NCBI RefSeq assembly: GCF_019402665.1
Contig: NZ_VSST01000034.1
Span: 1-64,000, forward strand
Reading direction: 5' to 3'
From: Bradyrhizobium canariense
Lineage (GTDB): Bacteria > Pseudomonadota > Alphaproteobacteria > Rhizobiales > Xanthobacteraceae
DNA: 64,000 nucleotides
The first letter of the stretch is position 1; each line of letters opens with the position of its first letter. The translations under genes were made by a program, and so were the position numbers. Shown here piece by piece: positions 49,099 to 56,994 of this stretch. The notes under the pieces are model-generated. The model had not been told where the DNA came from, did not search any database, and worked only from the letters and a program-made list of their open reading frames with translations.

Positions 49099-49965
49099 TC
49101 AAACCTCAAATCTTCGTTCCAGCAGTTTTCGCGCCGGCGGCAATGGCCCCTTTTCATTGGTTCCATGACCATCAAGCCATTGTTCCGATGGGGCAAGCAG
49201 CGCGCGATAGATGTCGCCGCACAGCGCGCGGGCAGCCCTGCCCGGCCAGTCCGCCGGAAGCAGGCTTTCGGGCAGGAGCGGATCGCGCAGCACGACCCGG
49301 CGGTAATGGTGGATCAGGAGGATGCGCGCCGTGAAGGCGTCGGTCTCGGACAAGCCCGTGCCGCGCGCGATCGCGGCGCGCAGCGGCTCGAACGTCTTCA
49401 TGAACTTGAGATAGGCGTCCGCGGTGCGATCCAGCGGCCAGCTCGCACTGAGTAGCCGGCGACCACTGTCATCCTCGGCCGAGACTTCCAGACGGATGGC
49501 GCCCGCGGCCTCATCCGGCACTGCCACGCCTGACGGGGCGACCCACACACCCGGCAGCGGGCTGCCGAAGCCGGCATTGCGGAGCGCCTCGCGCGAAGCG
49601 TCGCGATCCTCGCCATTGCCGATCAGAAGCAGCTCGAAGCGCCCGGTCCAGTCGGATGGCGGCGGATCGTAGATATGGCGTGTCGCAGCCCCGAAGATCT
49701 GGCGGCCCTTGTCAGCCAAGCGGTAGAAGCTATTGCGGCCGACCTTTTCGCGCGTCAGCCAGCCATCGGCGGCAAGCCGCGACATCGCGGTACGCACCAC
49801 GCCGCTGTCGATGTCCAAGCTCTCGAAGAATTCCAGCAGCGTGCCGAGCCATACCGAGCCGCCACGCGGCACGATGGCATCGCCGAACACGGTGATGACG
49901 ATAGAGCCGGTGCGCGACGGCTCGCGCTTGAGCTGCTCGATGATGCGGGACAACGGATGCGCCAT
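49099..49965 (-). CDS. paaX: PaaX-family repressor of phenylacetate catabolism
   Basis: 288 residues from ATG at 49963-49965; the frame extends 12 codons upstream without family similarity. The N-terminal winged helix is 'TGSIVITVFGDAIVPRGGSVWLGTLLEFFESLDIDSGVVRTAMSRLAADGWL' in pieces, at about 18-70, then 'REKVGRNSFYRLADKGRQIF', the PaaX hallmark, and a PaaX-like C-terminal domain. PaaX binds paa promoters and is released by phenylacetyl-CoA. It is upstream of and codirectional with paaABCDE, in autoregulatory position. Confidence 0.93.
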   Translation of the reverse strand: MAHPLSRIIEQLKREPSRTGSIVITVFGDAIVPRGGSVWLGTLLEFFESLDIDSGVVRTAMSRLAADGWLTREKVGRNSFYRLADKGRQIFGAATRHIYDPPPSDWTGRFELLLIGNGEDRDASREALRNAGFGSPLPGVWVAPSGVAVPDEAAGAIRLEVSAEDDSGRRLLSASWPLDRTADAYLKFMKTFEPLRAAIARGTGLSETDAFTARILLIHHYRRVVLRDPLLPESLLPADWPGRAARALCGDIYRALLAPSEQWLDGHGTNEKGPLPPARKLLERRFEV

Positions 49966-50020
49966 GCGCGAGGCATAGCGCGTTTGGTGCGGGCGCGACA
50001 ATGGACCGGTGCGACGGCCT

Positions 50021-50051
50021 TCTCCCTCGCCCCGTTCTTACGGGGAGAGGC
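50021..50051. repeat. Short hairpin repeat between the hydrolase stop and paaX
   Basis: TTCTCCCTCGCCCCG and CGGGGAGAGG flank TTCTTA. This is a short version of a common intergenic hairpin and ends seven bases before the hydrolase stop codon (minus strand), so it could mark the end of that gene's transcript. Confidence 0.5.
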
Positions 50052-50057
50052 AAAGAA

Positions 50058-50828
50058 CTACCGATGCGGATCGGGATAGACCACGCTGCGCCAGCCGCTG
50101 CGGTCGAAGGGACGCCAGCTGCCCTCCCTCTGCGCAAGGCGATCAGCCACCGCGAAGACAGCGGCGGGATGATGGCCCATGCCGCAATGGCTGCTCTCGA
50201 TCTCGATGCTCTCGGTCTGCGCGCCCGTCTTCTCCATGCAGCCCTGCCAGGCGCAGACGCCGTCGGTGCGGCTGAAGATCGCCGTGGTCGGCACCGGCGG
50301 CGGAACGGCGAGATCGCCGCCGAACTGGGGATCGACCTCGTCGGACTTCCGCCCGCTCGCCCATTCATAGACGCGCCAGGCATTGGTCGAATGCGGATCG
50401 CCGGCAAAGGGGCTGCCGAGCGTGATCACCTGGCGTACGCGGTCGGGCATCATCTTGGCGAGCTGGCGCGCATAGAGACCGCCGAGGCTCCAGCCGACCA
50501 AGCTGATCTTGCGGCCATGCCTGTCGCTCAGCTCCTGAACCAGATCCACCATCGCGTGCTGCACGCCCTCGCGCAGGCCGTAATTGCGGCCCTGGCGCCA
50601 GCCGCTCACCGCATAGCCCTTGCCCGACAGAAACGTGCGCAACGCGCGCGTGGACCCGTCGGAGGCCACGAGGCCCGGTAGCACCAGCACCGGATGGCCA
50701 TCGCCGCGCGGCGCAAGGCTCAGCAGCGGCAGCGCGCCGAGGAATGCGCCGAACTCGTGGATCGCTCGCCCTTCCAGGAACATCAGGGTACGAGACGGCG
50801 GGCTCAGCGTCTGGGCGGTAGCGGTCAT
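50058..50828 (-). CDS. Alpha/beta hydrolase (PGAP1/lipase-like)
   Basis: 256 residues from ATG at 50826-50828; a longer in-frame start to 50933 is less likely because GAGGGA precedes the shorter one. 'HPVLVLPGLVASDGSTRALRTFLSGKGYAVSGW' forms the oxyanion strand and loop, 'ISLVGWSLGGLYARQLAK' the nucleophile elbow with Ser, 'IFSRTDGVCAWQGC' the Asp and 'SSHCGMGHHPAAVFAVADRLAQREG' the His. A related gene is cut by the right edge of the window (63767-64000). The substrate is unknown; an ester or lipid is likely. Confidence 0.85.
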   Translation of the reverse strand: MTATAQTLSPPSRTLMFLEGRAIHEFGAFLGALPLLSLAPRGDGHPVLVLPGLVASDGSTRALRTFLSGKGYAVSGWRQGRNYGLREGVQHAMVDLVQELSDRHGRKISLVGWSLGGLYARQLAKMMPDRVRQVITLGSPFAGDPHSTNAWRVYEWASGRKSDEVDPQFGGDLAVPPPVPTTAIFSRTDGVCAWQGCMEKTGAQTESIEIESSHCGMGHHPAAVFAVADRLAQREGSWRPFDRSGWRSVVYPDPHR

Positions 50829-51028
50829 CAATGGTCCCTCGGAAGAAATGCTGAAAAGATCACCGGCTGCGAGGCCGGCAAATGGGTATGAATTCCAACA
50901 CGCCAGCTTTTCGAACGTTCCGCAGCGCACCATGAATCAGCTAGGCAGCGGGTTCCCGACATTCAAGCGGGTGAAACCCGGGGCCACAATAGGCCTGCGC
51001 GTTAATGCTGGCGTCCGTGACGCAAAAG

Positions 51029-52315
51029 TCACAACAATCGAAGCAGGAATTCTACGGAGTAAAGCCCAAGGCCCGCGAGCCCGCCGATCAGCGAGCCGTT
51101 GAAGCGGATGTATTGCAGGTCGCGGCCAATGTTGATTTCGATCAGCGAAATCAGCTGCGCCATGTCCCACGATTTCACCTGGTCGGAGATGAAGGTCGAA
51201 ACGCCGCTCTTCTGGTCCACGACGAAACTGCGCAGCACCGCGACCAGACCCTTGTTGATCTCGCCGCGAAGCTCGGCATCGCCGGCGAGCGCTTCGCCCG
51301 CCGCGACACACATGCCGGCGAGATGATGCTGCAGCACCTGCGTCTCGCCGCTTGCACTACGCTCGATGAAGGACCGCGTGTTGGCCCAGACGGTGCGGGC
51401 GAGATCGGCGAGCTCGGGACGCGCGAGCAGATCGCGCTTCAAACCGTCGATGCGGTCGATATAGGCCTGGTCGGTGCCAAGCCGATCGACGAAGCTCAGC
51501 ACCATGCGGTCGAACTCGCCGCGGAACGGATGTTTGGGATCGCTGCGCACTTCATTGAAGAACGCGGTGGCGGAGGCCACGATCTTGTTCACCAGAAATT
51601 TGTCGGCCCGGTAGAGCCTGAGCAGGGTCGGCAATTCCGCGCGCACCTTCTCGCGGATCATCGCCATCGTCTCGGTCTGGTTCAGCGTCTCGTGCATCAC
51701 GCGCAGGAGATCGTCGAACAGGATTTGGTGGCGTCCCTCGGCAACGAAGCCGCGCAACGTGCCGGCCGCGAGCGGCGCGAGGTCGATCGCCTGGAGCTGC
51801 GATGACATGCGGCGAAGGATGAAGGTCATCAGGCCCGAGCTTTCCGTCGCAGAAACCGCCTCCGGCAGCAGGCGCAGCGCAAAGCGCGCGAGGTCATCGC
51901 TACGCTTGCGATCGCGCAGCCAGTCGGCGACGAAGGAGCCGAAATCGATCTCGTTCAGCTTGGCCTCAACGGGAGCAGCCTCGAAGAAATGCACCTGGAT
52001 GAATTCGCCGAGCTTGTCGGCGATGCGGGCCTGATTGCTCTGGATGATCGCGGTGTGCGGGATCGGCAGGCCCAGCGGCCGCTTGAACAGCGCGACGACG
52101 GCATACCAATCGGCGAGCCCGCCGATGGTGGCGGCTTCGGCGAAGGCTGCGATGAATCCGAACACGGGATGCACGGGCAGCAGCCATTTCGCGACGACGA
52201 ACAGGACAAGCGTCGAGCCCAGCACCAGCGTCGCCAGCGCTTTCACGCGGCGCAATTCGGCCGCGCGTTCTGCGTCGCCGGGGGAATCGAAGGAGAAGGT
52301 GGCGGGTGGAGTCAT
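51029..52315 (-). CDS. DUF445 family membrane protein (YjiN-like)
   Basis: 428 residues. Two hydrophobic helices near the N terminus ('LATLVLGSTLVLFVVAKWLL' at about 28-47 and 'FGFIAAFAEAATIGGLADWYAVVALF'), where 'GGLADWYAVVALFKRPLG' is the DUF445 signature, then a long helical region, and one C-terminal helix 'FNGSLIGGLAGLGLYSVEFLLRLL'. The family has no proven biochemical role. Single gene, with a family G repeat 16 bases upstream of the start. Confidence 0.88.
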   Translation of the reverse strand: MTPPATFSFDSPGDAERAAELRRVKALATLVLGSTLVLFVVAKWLLPVHPVFGFIAAFAEAATIGGLADWYAVVALFKRPLGLPIPHTAIIQSNQARIADKLGEFIQVHFFEAAPVEAKLNEIDFGSFVADWLRDRKRSDDLARFALRLLPEAVSATESSGLMTFILRRMSSQLQAIDLAPLAAGTLRGFVAEGRHQILFDDLLRVMHETLNQTETMAMIREKVRAELPTLLRLYRADKFLVNKIVASATAFFNEVRSDPKHPFRGEFDRMVLSFVDRLGTDQAYIDRIDGLKRDLLARPELADLARTVWANTRSFIERSASGETQVLQHHLAGMCVAAGEALAGDAELRGEINKGLVAVLRSFVVDQKSGVSTFISDQVKSWDMAQLISLIEINIGRDLQYIRFNGSLIGGLAGLGLYSVEFLLRLL

Positions 52316-52330
52316 GATTCACCAAGGTTA

Positions 52331-52410
52331 CGTCATTCCGGGACGGTCCGCAGGACCGGACCCGGAATCTCGAGATTCCGGGTTCGCCCTTTGGGCGCCC
52401 CGGAATGACG
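52331..52410. repeat. Palindromic repeat, family G
   Basis: CGTCATTCCGGGACGGTCCGCAGGACCGGACCCGGAATCTCGAGATTCCGGG is followed by GCCCTTTGGGCGCCCCGGAATGACG. Outer arms CGTCATTCCGGG/CCCCGGAATGACG and three inner hairpins. It sits between the DUF445 start and the phasin terminator. Confidence 0.82.
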
Positions 52411-52429
52411 ACCGATGATGACGCGGCGC

Positions 52430-52457
52430 AAAAAACAAGGCCCGCCGAAGCGGGCCT
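52430..52457 (-). terminator. Rho-independent terminator of the phasin gene
   Basis: On the minus strand: AGGCCCGC, loop TTCG, GCGGGCCT, then TTG and six T residues. The hairpin begins 28 bases after the phasin stop. The UUCG-type loop and the T run make this a strong intrinsic terminator. Confidence 0.88.
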
Positions 52458-52484
52458 CAAATTCAGTTTTTCGTCTCAGGCAGA

Positions 52485-52940
52485 TCAGGCGGTCTTGTTG
52501 TAGACCTTGGCGAAATTGTCCTGAGCGGACTTCGCACCGTTGGCGGCGAGCTTGCCGAAATAGTCGGTGGTCGCCTTGGCGCGCGAGACGAACGCTTCGC
52601 CGCGGGCGCGGAGCAGGCCGGACTGGATCTCGATAGCTTCGCTGAACGACTTGGCGGACGCGAGCTTGTCGATGCCCGCGAAGAACGCGTCGGCGTCCTC
52701 GTAGATCGCCTGCTGGATGTTGCGGCTGATCTTGCCGGCTTCGGTGACGGACTCGGTCACCGCGTTTTCGACGGCGGCAGTCACGCGCTCGGAGCCCGCG
52801 AACACCTCGGCAGCACGGTCCTTGGCGGTATTGGCGGACTTCTTGACGAACTCGCGGGCGGCCTCGGGAACTTCCAGGTTCTGGATGTTCTTGAACGCGT
52901 CCTTGAAGCCTTCGAAAGCGGTGTTGGTTTCGGTGGTCAT
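52485..52940 (-). CDS. Phasin (PHA granule-associated protein)
   Basis: 151 residues, almost entirely helical with heptad-like hydrophobics: 'FEGFKDAFKNIQNLEVPEAAREFVKKSANTAKDRAAEVFAGSERVTAAVENAVTES' in pieces over the first half, and 'FAGIDKLASAKSFSEAIEIQSGLLRARGEAFVSRAKATTDYFGKLAANGAKSAQDNF' in pieces over the second. This is the Phasin_2 pattern of alphaproteobacteria. Phasins coat polyhydroxyalkanoate granules and control their number and size. The adjacent phaE-phaC operon supports the call. Followed by a strong terminator and preceded by an 18-base palindrome. Confidence 0.92.
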   Translation of the reverse strand: MTTETNTAFEGFKDAFKNIQNLEVPEAAREFVKKSANTAKDRAAEVFAGSERVTAAVENAVTESVTEAGKISRNIQQAIYEDADAFFAGIDKLASAKSFSEAIEIQSGLLRARGEAFVSRAKATTDYFGKLAANGAKSAQDNFAKVYNKTA

Positions 52941-53033
52941 TGGGGTCTCTCCATCCTCATTGGTTGAGCTATGGGCTCACCCCGTCCGGTTGTGGCCCGG
53001 GGCACGGCTTATATGGCATAGTTAATTGTGCGA

Positions 53034-53051
53034 TGCAATATCCATATTGCA
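53034..53051. promoter_or_regulatory. Perfect 18-base palindrome upstream of the phasin gene
   Basis: TGCAATAT-CC-ATATTGCA (53034-53041 and 53044-53051) lies about 95-110 bases before the phasin ATG, in a locally AT-rich stretch. PhaR-type repressors of phasin genes bind TGC/GCA-containing dyads, so this is a good candidate for the site that lets phasin follow granule formation. Confidence 0.65.
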
Positions 53052-53143
53052 CTGCGATATCACGAAACTGTGAACGGCCTTAATGAGAGGCAATCTGGCG
53101 CCTCCCTGACCATCCGGGTTCCCGGGGACCCGCTCAGAGGTTC

Positions 53144-53737
53144 TCAGTGCTGGACGGCGCCAGGCAGCCCATAGGCCTCCATCTGGGCCTGGACCTGCGC
53201 GATGTTGTGCCCGAGCACGACGATATCGTGGGTCTTGCCGTCGACGTCGCGGACATGATCGCGCAGCAGTGCCTCGGCCTTGAAGCCGAGGCTCTCGAAC
53301 AGCGTGATCGCCGCCTGCTGATCGACCGTCATCTGGACCGAGAGCTTCTCGAGGCCGGCGCCGAGCGCAAGTGCGAACGTCTCCTGCGACAGCGTCCGTC
53401 CCACCCCCTTTCCGCGCACATCGAGCGAAACCACCATCCGTATCTCGCCGACATGGGGCGACCAGGAATGCGGGTCGCGCACCAGCGTGCCGCAGCCGAC
53501 CACCGCGCCGCCCCTGATGGCGAGCAGGCTCGTGATCGCGCCGCGCGCTATCTCCTTCACCCATGCGGAGAGCACCTTCGGCTCACTGATGTTGCGCGGC
53601 AGGAACAACAGGTCGTGGGTCGGCAGGCCCTTGCCGAAGGCGAGCACTGCTGCTTCGTCCGCAGGCGACATCAGGCGGATCTCGATATCGCCAGCGTCCG
53701 TCTTCACATGACGCGGATAGGAACGCTGCTCACTCAT
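53144..53737 (-). CDS. GNAT-family N-acetyltransferase in the PHA synthase operon
   Basis: 197 residues from ATG at 53735-53737, with GGAAGAGATC upstream and an ATGA overlap with the phaC stop. The GNAT acetyl-CoA loop is seen in 'VSLDVRGKGVGRTLSQETFALALGAGL' (R-G-x-G-V-G-type motif A) at about 105-131, followed by 'QMTVDQQAAITLFESLGFKAEALLRDHVRD' (motif B). The acceptor is unknown. The coupling to phaC is notable: it may acetylate the synthase, a granule protein or a small molecule. It is a normal-sized GNAT with no added domain. Confidence 0.87.
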   Translation of the reverse strand: MSEQRSYPRHVKTDAGDIEIRLMSPADEAAVLAFGKGLPTHDLLFLPRNISEPKVLSAWVKEIARGAITSLLAIRGGAVVGCGTLVRDPHSWSPHVGEIRMVVSLDVRGKGVGRTLSQETFALALGAGLEKLSVQMTVDQQAAITLFESLGFKAEALLRDHVRDVDGKTHDIVVLGHNIAQVQAQMEAYGLPGAVQH

Positions 53738-54816
53738 GTCGATCTCTTCCCCAGCCAGGAATCCAGTTTCGGCCATAGCCGCTTCACCGCATTGGCGCCG
53801 GCGACGAGCGAGACGTGACCGCCTTTCAGCATCACCTCCTCCTTGTCCTCGGATCCGATCTTGGCGATCAGGTGCTTTGCCGCCTCATACGGCACGATGT
53901 GGTCGTGTTCCGCCACCGCATGCAGGAACGGCACCTTGATGTCCTCGAGCTTCGCCGCACGGCCGCCGACCGACATGGTGTCGTTGAACAGCTTGTTGTC
54001 CCACATCAGGTCCTTGGTGATGGTGCGGAAATATTCGCCGGCCAGCGGCAGCGTGTCGGTCGCCCAGCGGTCGAACATCCGGTAGGATTTGACGAACTCG
54101 TCGTTCCAGATGTTTTCCCAGAGCTGGATCTGGCTGACGGTACGCGAGGCTGGGCGCAGCATCTCGAACGACGACAGGATCATCTCGGGCGGCACGTTGC
54201 CGACGCTGTCGACGAGGCGATCGACATCGAAATAGCGACGGTCGGAGAAGTTCGAGAACAGCTTCATCTCGCGAAAGTCGATCGGCGTGGTGAAGCAGAT
54301 CAAATTCTTCATCGGCCCGTCTCTGTGGATCGAGCCGTAGAGCAGCGACAGCACGCCGCCGAAGCAATAGCCGATGACGGAGACGTCCTGTTCGCCGGAA
54401 TCCTGTTGCACGCGGCGGATGCAGTCCGGGATGAAGTCGAGGACATAGTCCTCCATGCGGAGGCTCTTCTCCTCCGGCCGTGGCGCGCTCCAGTCGAGCA
54501 TGTAAACGTCGTAGCCGCGCTTCAACATGAACTCGATGAAACTCTGGCCGGGCACGAGGTCGAGAATGTAACCGCGATTGGTGGTCGCCATCACGATCAA
54601 GATCGGAATTCGATAGATCTCGTCGGACGTCGGCCGATAATGGTAGAGGCTCATCGTCCCGCGCGAATGCAGCACGTCCTTCGGCGTCGAGCCGAGCGTG
54701 GGACCGGACGTCGAGAAATATTCGACGCCCTTGATGCTGCGCTGGATGGCGCGTTGCACCTCGGACTGGATGCGCTCCGGGATCCCTGCGAAGTCTAATC
54801 CGGCGGGTGCATTCAT
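53734..54816 (-). CDS. phaC: Poly(3-hydroxyalkanoate) synthase subunit PhaC, class III type
   Basis: 360 residues, matching class III PhaC length and much shorter than class I (about 590). The lipase-like box is 'VIGYCFGGVLSLLYG' with catalytic Cys 151, close to Cys149 of the model class III enzyme. The Asp is in 'VAEHDHIVPYEAAKH' and the His in 'LKGGHVSLVAGANA'. It polymerises (R)-3-hydroxyacyl-CoA into PHA on granules together with PhaE. Coupled upstream to phaE (ATGA at 54813-54816) and downstream to a GNAT gene. Confidence 0.92.
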   Translation of the reverse strand: MNAPAGLDFAGIPERIQSEVQRAIQRSIKGVEYFSTSGPTLGSTPKDVLHSRGTMSLYHYRPTSDEIYRIPILIVMATTNRGYILDLVPGQSFIEFMLKRGYDVYMLDWSAPRPEEKSLRMEDYVLDFIPDCIRRVQQDSGEQDVSVIGYCFGGVLSLLYGSIHRDGPMKNLICFTTPIDFREMKLFSNFSDRRYFDVDRLVDSVGNVPPEMILSSFEMLRPASRTVSQIQLWENIWNDEFVKSYRMFDRWATDTLPLAGEYFRTITKDLMWDNKLFNDTMSVGGRAAKLEDIKVPFLHAVAEHDHIVPYEAAKHLIAKIGSEDKEEVMLKGGHVSLVAGANAVKRLWPKLDSWLGKRST

Positions 54817-55196
54817 GTCTGCTCTCCGCCTTCTGATGGCGGCCGCTTGGTGCGCGGCGGGCGCAATGCAGTATCGGAGCCCTGAGAAATGCCGGAACTT
54901 GCCGCCATCTGGCTCAGCATCGACTTGATCTCACCGATCTGTCCTTCGATGGACTGCAGCCGTTCCGCAAGGCTGGTGACCTGCTCCCGGCTCGGCAGAT
55001 TCACGGAGACCAGATATTTCTCCATGAGGTCGCCGAGCTGCTTCTGAGCACCTGCAGCAACGCCGCCGGCTCGGTTCACGGCTTGCGAAAACTCGGGCGA
55101 TGACATGGCCTGATTGGCGAAGGAGTTGAACCCCTTCTCCATCTCGCCAACCATCTTCTGCCACATGGCAATGGGGTCATTGCTCTTGTCGGTCAT
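54813..55196 (-). CDS. phaE: PhaE-like subunit of class III PHA synthase, short form
   Basis: 127 residues from ATG at 55194-55196; the frame extends 18 codons upstream without support. 'MTDKSNDPIAMWQKMVGEMEKGFNSFANQAMSS' at the N terminus and a coiled coil 'YLVSVNLPSREQVTSLAERLQSIEGQIGEIKSML' at about 62-95 match the conserved parts of PhaE. Classical PhaE has about 350 residues, so most of the middle is absent. The C-terminal tail is rich in Pro, Arg and Gly. It overlaps phaC by four bases. Likely needed to activate PhaC. Confidence 0.82.
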   Translation of the reverse strand: MTDKSNDPIAMWQKMVGEMEKGFNSFANQAMSSPEFSQAVNRAGGVAAGAQKQLGDLMEKYLVSVNLPSREQVTSLAERLQSIEGQIGEIKSMLSQMAASSGISQGSDTALRPPRTKRPPSEGGEQT

Positions 55197-55365
55197 CGGC
55201 GTCCTCCTGAAATCGAGAGCTTCGATGCCCTTCCTTTTTCGCCATACCACACCGTTGCGCGGTGCCGGTCAACCGGCAAGCAGCGCGTCCGGTGTCGCGG
55301 ACGCGACTTCATTGCGAGGGGAAAGCGTGCGATACAGTATTGATCAAAGCCGAGGGAACGCAGCC

Positions 55366-56280
55366 GTGAACGCCTATCAGCCACCGCAAACCGTCCACGC
55401 CAACGGCATCGACATTTGTTACGAGACTTTCGGCAACGACAGTGCCGAGCCGCTGCTGCTGATCATGGGGTTGGGCGCCCAGATGATCCACTGGGACGAT
55501 GCGTTCTGCGAGCAGCTCGCCGCGCAGGGCTTTCGCGTCATCCGGTTCGACAATCGCGACATCGGCAAGTCGAGCCATCTCACAGGCGGCAAGCGTCTGA
55601 CACCGCTCGAGCTGTTGAAGCTGCGGTTCCTCAAGATTCCCGTGGCCGCAACCTACAAGCTGATCGACATGGCGAAAGACACGGTCGGGCTGATGGACGC
55701 ACTCGGCATCAAGTCGGCGCATCTGGTCGGGGCGTCCATGGGCGGCATGATTGCGCAGGAAGTGACGTTGTCGTTTCCCGAGCGCGCGCGCTCGCTGACC
55801 TCGATCATGTCGACGACCGGCAATCCGCGCGTGCCGCCGCCGACACGTGAGGCCGCCGCGATGCTGATGGCGCCGCCGCCGCGCAGCAAGGAGGAGTTCA
55901 TCGTCCGCTACGGCCAGACCTGGAACGTGTTGCGCGCCGGGTCCTTTCCGGAAGAAGAGGCGCTTGATCCCGGTCGTGCCGAACGCGTGTTCGCGCGCGG
56001 GCTCAATCCGGCCGGCGTCGGCCGGCAGCTCCGCGCGGTGCTCGCCTCCGGCAGCCGCAAGGAGCGGCTGCACGGCGTCAAGACGCCGACGCTCGTGATC
56101 CACGGCACCGTCGATCCGCTGGTCCGCCCCGAGGGCGGCAGGGACACGGCAGAGTCAATTCCCGGGGCCAAGCTGCTGATGATCGACGGCATGGGCCACG
56201 CGCTGCCGATGCGGTTCTGGCCGGAGATCATCGGCGCCATCGCCAAGCACGCACATGGCGCAGCGGCGCAGGCGGCGTAG
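55366..56280 (+). CDS. Alpha/beta fold hydrolase
   Basis: 304 residues if GTG at 55366-55368 is used, which has GAGGGAA about eight bases upstream and matches the family start; longer in-frame starts overlap the divergent phaE. 'LLLIMGLGAQMIHWDDAFCEQLAAQGFRVIRFDNRDIGKSSHL' in pieces carries the oxyanion region and the NRD-GxS element, 'HLVGASMGGMIAQEVTLSFPERARSL' carries the Ser, 'TLVIHGTVDPLVRPEGG' the Asp and 'DGMGHALPMRFW' the His. Similar to esterases and bromoperoxidase-like hydrolases. Divergent from the PHA operon, but no granule-specific or depolymerase features. Confidence 0.85.
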   Translation: MNAYQPPQTVHANGIDICYETFGNDSAEPLLLIMGLGAQMIHWDDAFCEQLAAQGFRVIRFDNRDIGKSSHLTGGKRLTPLELLKLRFLKIPVAATYKLIDMAKDTVGLMDALGIKSAHLVGASMGGMIAQEVTLSFPERARSLTSIMSTTGNPRVPPPTREAAAMLMAPPPRSKEEFIVRYGQTWNVLRAGSFPEEEALDPGRAERVFARGLNPAGVGRQLRAVLASGSRKERLHGVKTPTLVIHGTVDPLVRPEGGRDTAESIPGAKLLMIDGMGHALPMRFWPEIIGAIAKHAHGAAAQAA

Positions 56281-56429
56281 ATTGACTGGCGCAGCGGGTC
56301 TCCTCACGGTGACCATGTGAGCTGCCGGTTACTCTCTTAACGCGAGCCGGCACGAAAGCTATACAGGCCTCCTTCAATCGCCGAGAACCTCACTCGCCAA
56401 CAAGGAGGCTGCGGCCTCTCGGAGTTTAC

Positions 56430-56894
56430 ATGCATCTCGTCGTCCGGTCAGCCGCAATCGTCGCCGCTTCAGTCCTCACGCTGTTCCTCGCCGGTGGCGT
56501 CGCGATGGCGGGTAGCGCGCAAGAAGAAGCCAATCGCAAAACTGTCCTTGCGTTCTACGAGAAGGGGCTCAACGAAAAGGATGCCGATGCAGCCCTCGCC
56601 TATGTCGGCGACCGCTACGTCCAGCACAACCCAAACGCGGCAGATGGTCCGGACGGCTTCCGAAAATTCATCGGCTTCCTCCGGGAGAAATTCCCGAACT
56701 CGCACAGCGAGATCAAGCGCAGCTTCGTGGATGGCGACTACGTGATCCTGCACGTTCACGCGGTTCGCGAGCCCGGCAGCAGGGGCAACGCGATCGTCGA
56801 CATCTTCAAGCGGGAGAACGGCAAGGTCGTCGAACACTGGGACGTCGTGCAACCGATCCCGGAAAATCCGGCGAACAACAACACGATGTTTTAG
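56430..56894 (+). CDS. Secreted SnoaL-like (NTF2 superfamily) protein
   Basis: 154 residues. A Sec signal peptide covers about 1-27 ('MHLVVRSAAIVAASVLTLFLAGGVAMA' ending AMA-G). The mature part is an SnoaL-like cone fold: 'VLAFYEKGLNEKDADAALAYVGDRYVQHNPNAADGPDGF' with the HNP motif, 'YVILHVHAVREPGS' and 'GKVVEHWDVVQPIPENPANNNTMF', typical of predicted SnoaL-like aldol condensation-related proteins. Likely periplasmic. Function unknown. Confidence 0.85.
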   Translation: MHLVVRSAAIVAASVLTLFLAGGVAMAGSAQEEANRKTVLAFYEKGLNEKDADAALAYVGDRYVQHNPNAADGPDGFRKFIGFLREKFPNSHSEIKRSFVDGDYVILHVHAVREPGSRGNAIVDIFKRENGKVVEHWDVVQPIPENPANNNTMF

Positions 56895-56903
56895 CTCGGA
56901 GCC

Positions 56904-56984
56904 GTAGCCCGGATGGAGCGCTGCGCAATCCGGGTTCTTGCGCGGATCGACCGTCCCGGATTTCGCTGCGCTCATCCGGGCTAC
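56904..56984. repeat. Palindromic repeat, family C (copy 2)
   Basis: GTAGCCCGGATGGAGCGCTGCGCAATCCGGG on the left and CCCGGATTTCGCTGCGCTCATCCGGGCTAC on the right. Two inverted pairs give a branched hairpin. It ends ten bases before the stop of the convergent methyltransferase-like gene. Confidence 0.88.
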
Positions 56985-56994
56985 AAATAGCCGC

